Shown: one piece after another, positions 62,647 to 64,000 of the stretch | How positions within the stretch are numbered: the first letter of the stretch is position 1 | Layout of the letters: each line of letters starts with the position of its first letter | Assembly (NCBI RefSeq): GCF_004353845.1 | Contig: NZ_CP037864.1 | Location: 4,216,001 to 4,280,000, forward strand | Source of the DNA: Citrobacter arsenatis | GTDB lineage: Bacteria; Pseudomonadota; Gammaproteobacteria; Enterobacterales; Enterobacteriaceae | Length of the DNA stretch: 64,000 bases | Reading direction: 5' to 3' | Translations under genes and position numbers: made by a program | The notes under the pieces: model-generated | The model's database searches: none | What the model was told of the DNA's origin: nothing | Seen by the model: only the letters and a program-made list of their open reading frames with translations

Positions 62647-63767
62647 AATGGATGAAGCTGTTACTGATAGGCGGGTTGCTGACCAGCAACGCGGCCAGCG
62701 CGTTTACGCTGGTTGGCCCGACCCCAAACGTCACGACGACGCAGGAATACGAGCTACCTTCAGGCGCGCCTGCTGACGTTAAGTTATGGGATGAGGACTA
62801 TGACGGGGTTCAAGGATATTACGCATCTGCCGGGGGTTATGCGTGTGATTATCCTGATGTACAACAAACATGTACACATACCAGCAGCCAGTCAACAATC
62901 ACCATCATGCTAAAAGAAAAACGTAGTGGAATGATCCATCCCTTTAAAATACAGGCCTATATGCAAAGCCTGTTTGTGATGAAAGATGGATCTTACTCGC
63001 TCTGTAACTCCACAACACGTCCCCTCAATAAACAAGGCGTGATTTCCACCTGTAACGAGGATGGTAAGTCCATTGATGGGCAAGCACGACTGTTAACGGC
63101 CTGGATCGAACAAAGCGAAATGAACAAACTGGTCATTGGTGGCATCTGGGAAGGTCAATTAAAGCTCAAATATACGGCGTACGGTGGTGGTAATCCGGTC
63201 AATTACACTGCCAATATCACCCTCAAAGGCAAAGCCACCGGCAAACAGGACATCTACTTCCCGGAATTTAACGGCGCCAACCCGCTGGTGCAGCTCGATC
63301 TGCACCCCACCGGCTCCGTCACCGGCAACAGCTTCGCAGAAGACGTCACCACGCTGGATATGTGCCTGTACGACGGCTACAACTCCAACAGCGACAGCAT
63401 GACGCTCTCGTTTAGCGACGAAGGCCGCGCGGGAGCCGGGCGTAATGAAGGCGATTTCTCTATCTACAATACCGGCACCGGCGGAACGGCTGCCGCCGAG
63501 CGCATCGACTACCATCTGGAGATGTTCGATCCGCACAGCAAAAGCTGGATGGCGGTGAAAAATAATAACAGTTTTGTGCTCTCCGCCGGGGTCAACGGTC
63601 AGGATCAGATTCGCCCGGTCAGACTGCCGTCAATCAGCTATCCGGTGCTGTGCGCCCCCACGCCGCTGCGGCTGATTGTCGACAAATTCAGAGTGACGGA
63701 AAAAGCGGCGGGATATTACAAAGGGACGCTGCACGTCGAGTTCAGCCCCAGCCTGAACAGCATTTAG
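62643..63767 (+). CDS. Fimbrial tip adhesin / minor pilin, CFA/I-type (CfaE/CooD-like)
   Basis: This 374-residue protein has a signal peptide (ending LTSNAASA), an N-terminal adhesin region with several cysteines (CDYPDVQQTC, SLCNS, STCNEDG) and a C-terminal pilin-like region (DMCLYDGYNSNSDSM, SYPVLCAPTPLRL). That matches the two-domain CfaE/CooD tip adhesin, which starts the fibre and binds host receptors. The ATG at 62643 is preferred to earlier in-frame starts inside the usher gene. The N-terminal half has few familiar landmarks, as expected for a fast-evolving adhesin. Confidence 0.88.
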   Translation: MKWMKLLLIGGLLTSNAASAFTLVGPTPNVTTTQEYELPSGAPADVKLWDEDYDGVQGYYASAGGYACDYPDVQQTCTHTSSQSTITIMLKEKRSGMIHPFKIQAYMQSLFVMKDGSYSLCNSTTRPLNKQGVISTCNEDGKSIDGQARLLTAWIEQSEMNKLVIGGIWEGQLKLKYTAYGGGNPVNYTANITLKGKATGKQDIYFPEFNGANPLVQLDLHPTGSVTGNSFAEDVTTLDMCLYDGYNSNSDSMTLSFSDEGRAGAGRNEGDFSIYNTGTGGTAAAERIDYHLEMFDPHSKSWMAVKNNNSFVLSAGVNGQDQIRPVRLPSISYPVLCAPTPLRLIVDKFRVTEKAAGYYKGTLHVEFSPSLNSI

Positions 63768-63778
63768 CATGACTGAAA

Positions 63779-63899
63779 TGCCGGATGGCGACGCCACTGG
63801 CGTCTTATCCGGCCTACCGGCGCTGAGATTGCCGGGCGCGCTTATCCGGCCAACGGGCGTGTGTTTGGTAGGCCGGATAAGCGTCAGCGCCATCCGGCA
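63779..63899. repeat. Triple REP cluster between the adhesin gene and ygeA
   Basis: Three units: GCCGGATGGCGACGCC to CTTATCCGGCCTAC, a partial unit CGCTTATCCGGCC, and GTAGGCCGGATAAGC to GCGCCATCCGGC. Confidence 0.88.
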
Positions 63900-63906
63900 A
63901 CCTCCA

Positions 63907-64000
63907 TCACGACAGCATAAATGCCACCGCATCCTCGGCATGAATCGCTGCCGTATCAAACACCGGCAGCGGGCTCAGATCGGCAGGAACCAGCAGGCCG
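63907..64000 (-). CDS. ygeA: Amino-acid racemase YgeA (3' part, truncated by window edge)
   Basis: The last 30 codons and stop of a minus-strand gene are present, ending FDTAAIHAEDAVAFMLS, which matches the C-terminus of E. coli YgeA from memory. YgeA is a broad-specificity aspartate/glutamate racemase-family enzyme. In E. coli it lies next to lysR, so its presence here marks the right edge of the fimbrial insertion. Confidence 0.85.
   Translation of the reverse strand, partial: GLLVPADLSPLPVFDTAAIHAEDAVAFMLS

Overview
The window is chromosomal DNA of an enterobacterium (Enterobacteriaceae, Escherichia/Salmonella/Citrobacter group; Citrobacter is my best guess, not proven). The basis is gene order and near full-length matches, from memory, to the E. 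coli K-12 segment running from sdaC through fuc, gcvA, mltA, three initiator tRNA genes, recBCD, thyA, ptsP, mutH, aas, galR and lysA to ygeA. Many intergenic gaps carry enterobacterial REP/BIME repeats. I see no transposase, integrase, CRISPR array, rRNA or prophage gene.

Layout. 1-3850: serine uptake and deamination (sdaC, sdaB) and the flap endonuclease-like xni. 3931-17103: a rebuilt L-fucose locus. fucO and fucA lie on the minus strand and fucI, fucK, fucU, fucR on the plus strand, but the permease gene fucP is absent. Between fucA and fucI sits a five-gene minus-strand cassette: ribose-type ABC ATPase, permease and binding protein, a ribulokinase-like FGGY kinase, and a Cra-like LacI regulator. 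The 464-bp divergent control region holds two identical perfect 16-bp palindromes, one facing each operon, plus a near-consensus CRP site. 17139-24088: rlmM, ygdD, gcvA, sRNA gcvB, ygdI, the csdA-csdE sulfur-transfer pair, tcdA and mltA. 24294-24710: three tRNA-fMet genes, one with a compensatory T-stem change. 24785-41258: amiC, argA, recD-recB-ptrA-recC and four pseudopilin-like genes. 41442-46096: thyA-lgt and rppH-ptsP. 46097-53206: a DnaA-box-rich spacer, mutH, ygdQ, ygdR, tas and lplT-aas. 53303-58259: sRNAs omrB and omrA, galR, a second LacI-family gene coupled to galR, then lysA and lysR. 58640-63767: a four-gene CFA/I-type (alpha, class 5) chaperone-usher fimbrial operon between lysR and ygeA, which are neighbours in E. 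coli. The window ends inside ygeA.

How the genes work together. The fuc region probably takes up a sugar through the ABC transporter and feeds FucI (isomerase), FucK or the second kinase, FucA (aldolase) and FucO (reductase). FucI and FucA also act on D-arabinose and D-ribulose-1-phosphate, so a ribulokinase would add a route into the pentose-phosphate pathway. The identical palindromes suggest that one LacI-type repressor gates both divergent operons. The fimbrial operon has the standard order chaperone, major pilin, usher, tip adhesin, with a strong hairpin after the pilin gene that could set pilin excess.

The most unusual parts are the fucP-replacing cassette with its shared operators and the lysR-ygeA fimbrial insertion. 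The rest is ordinary enterobacterial backbone. Start sites were chosen by ribosome binding site and remembered family length. All comparisons with E. coli are from memory, without any database search.
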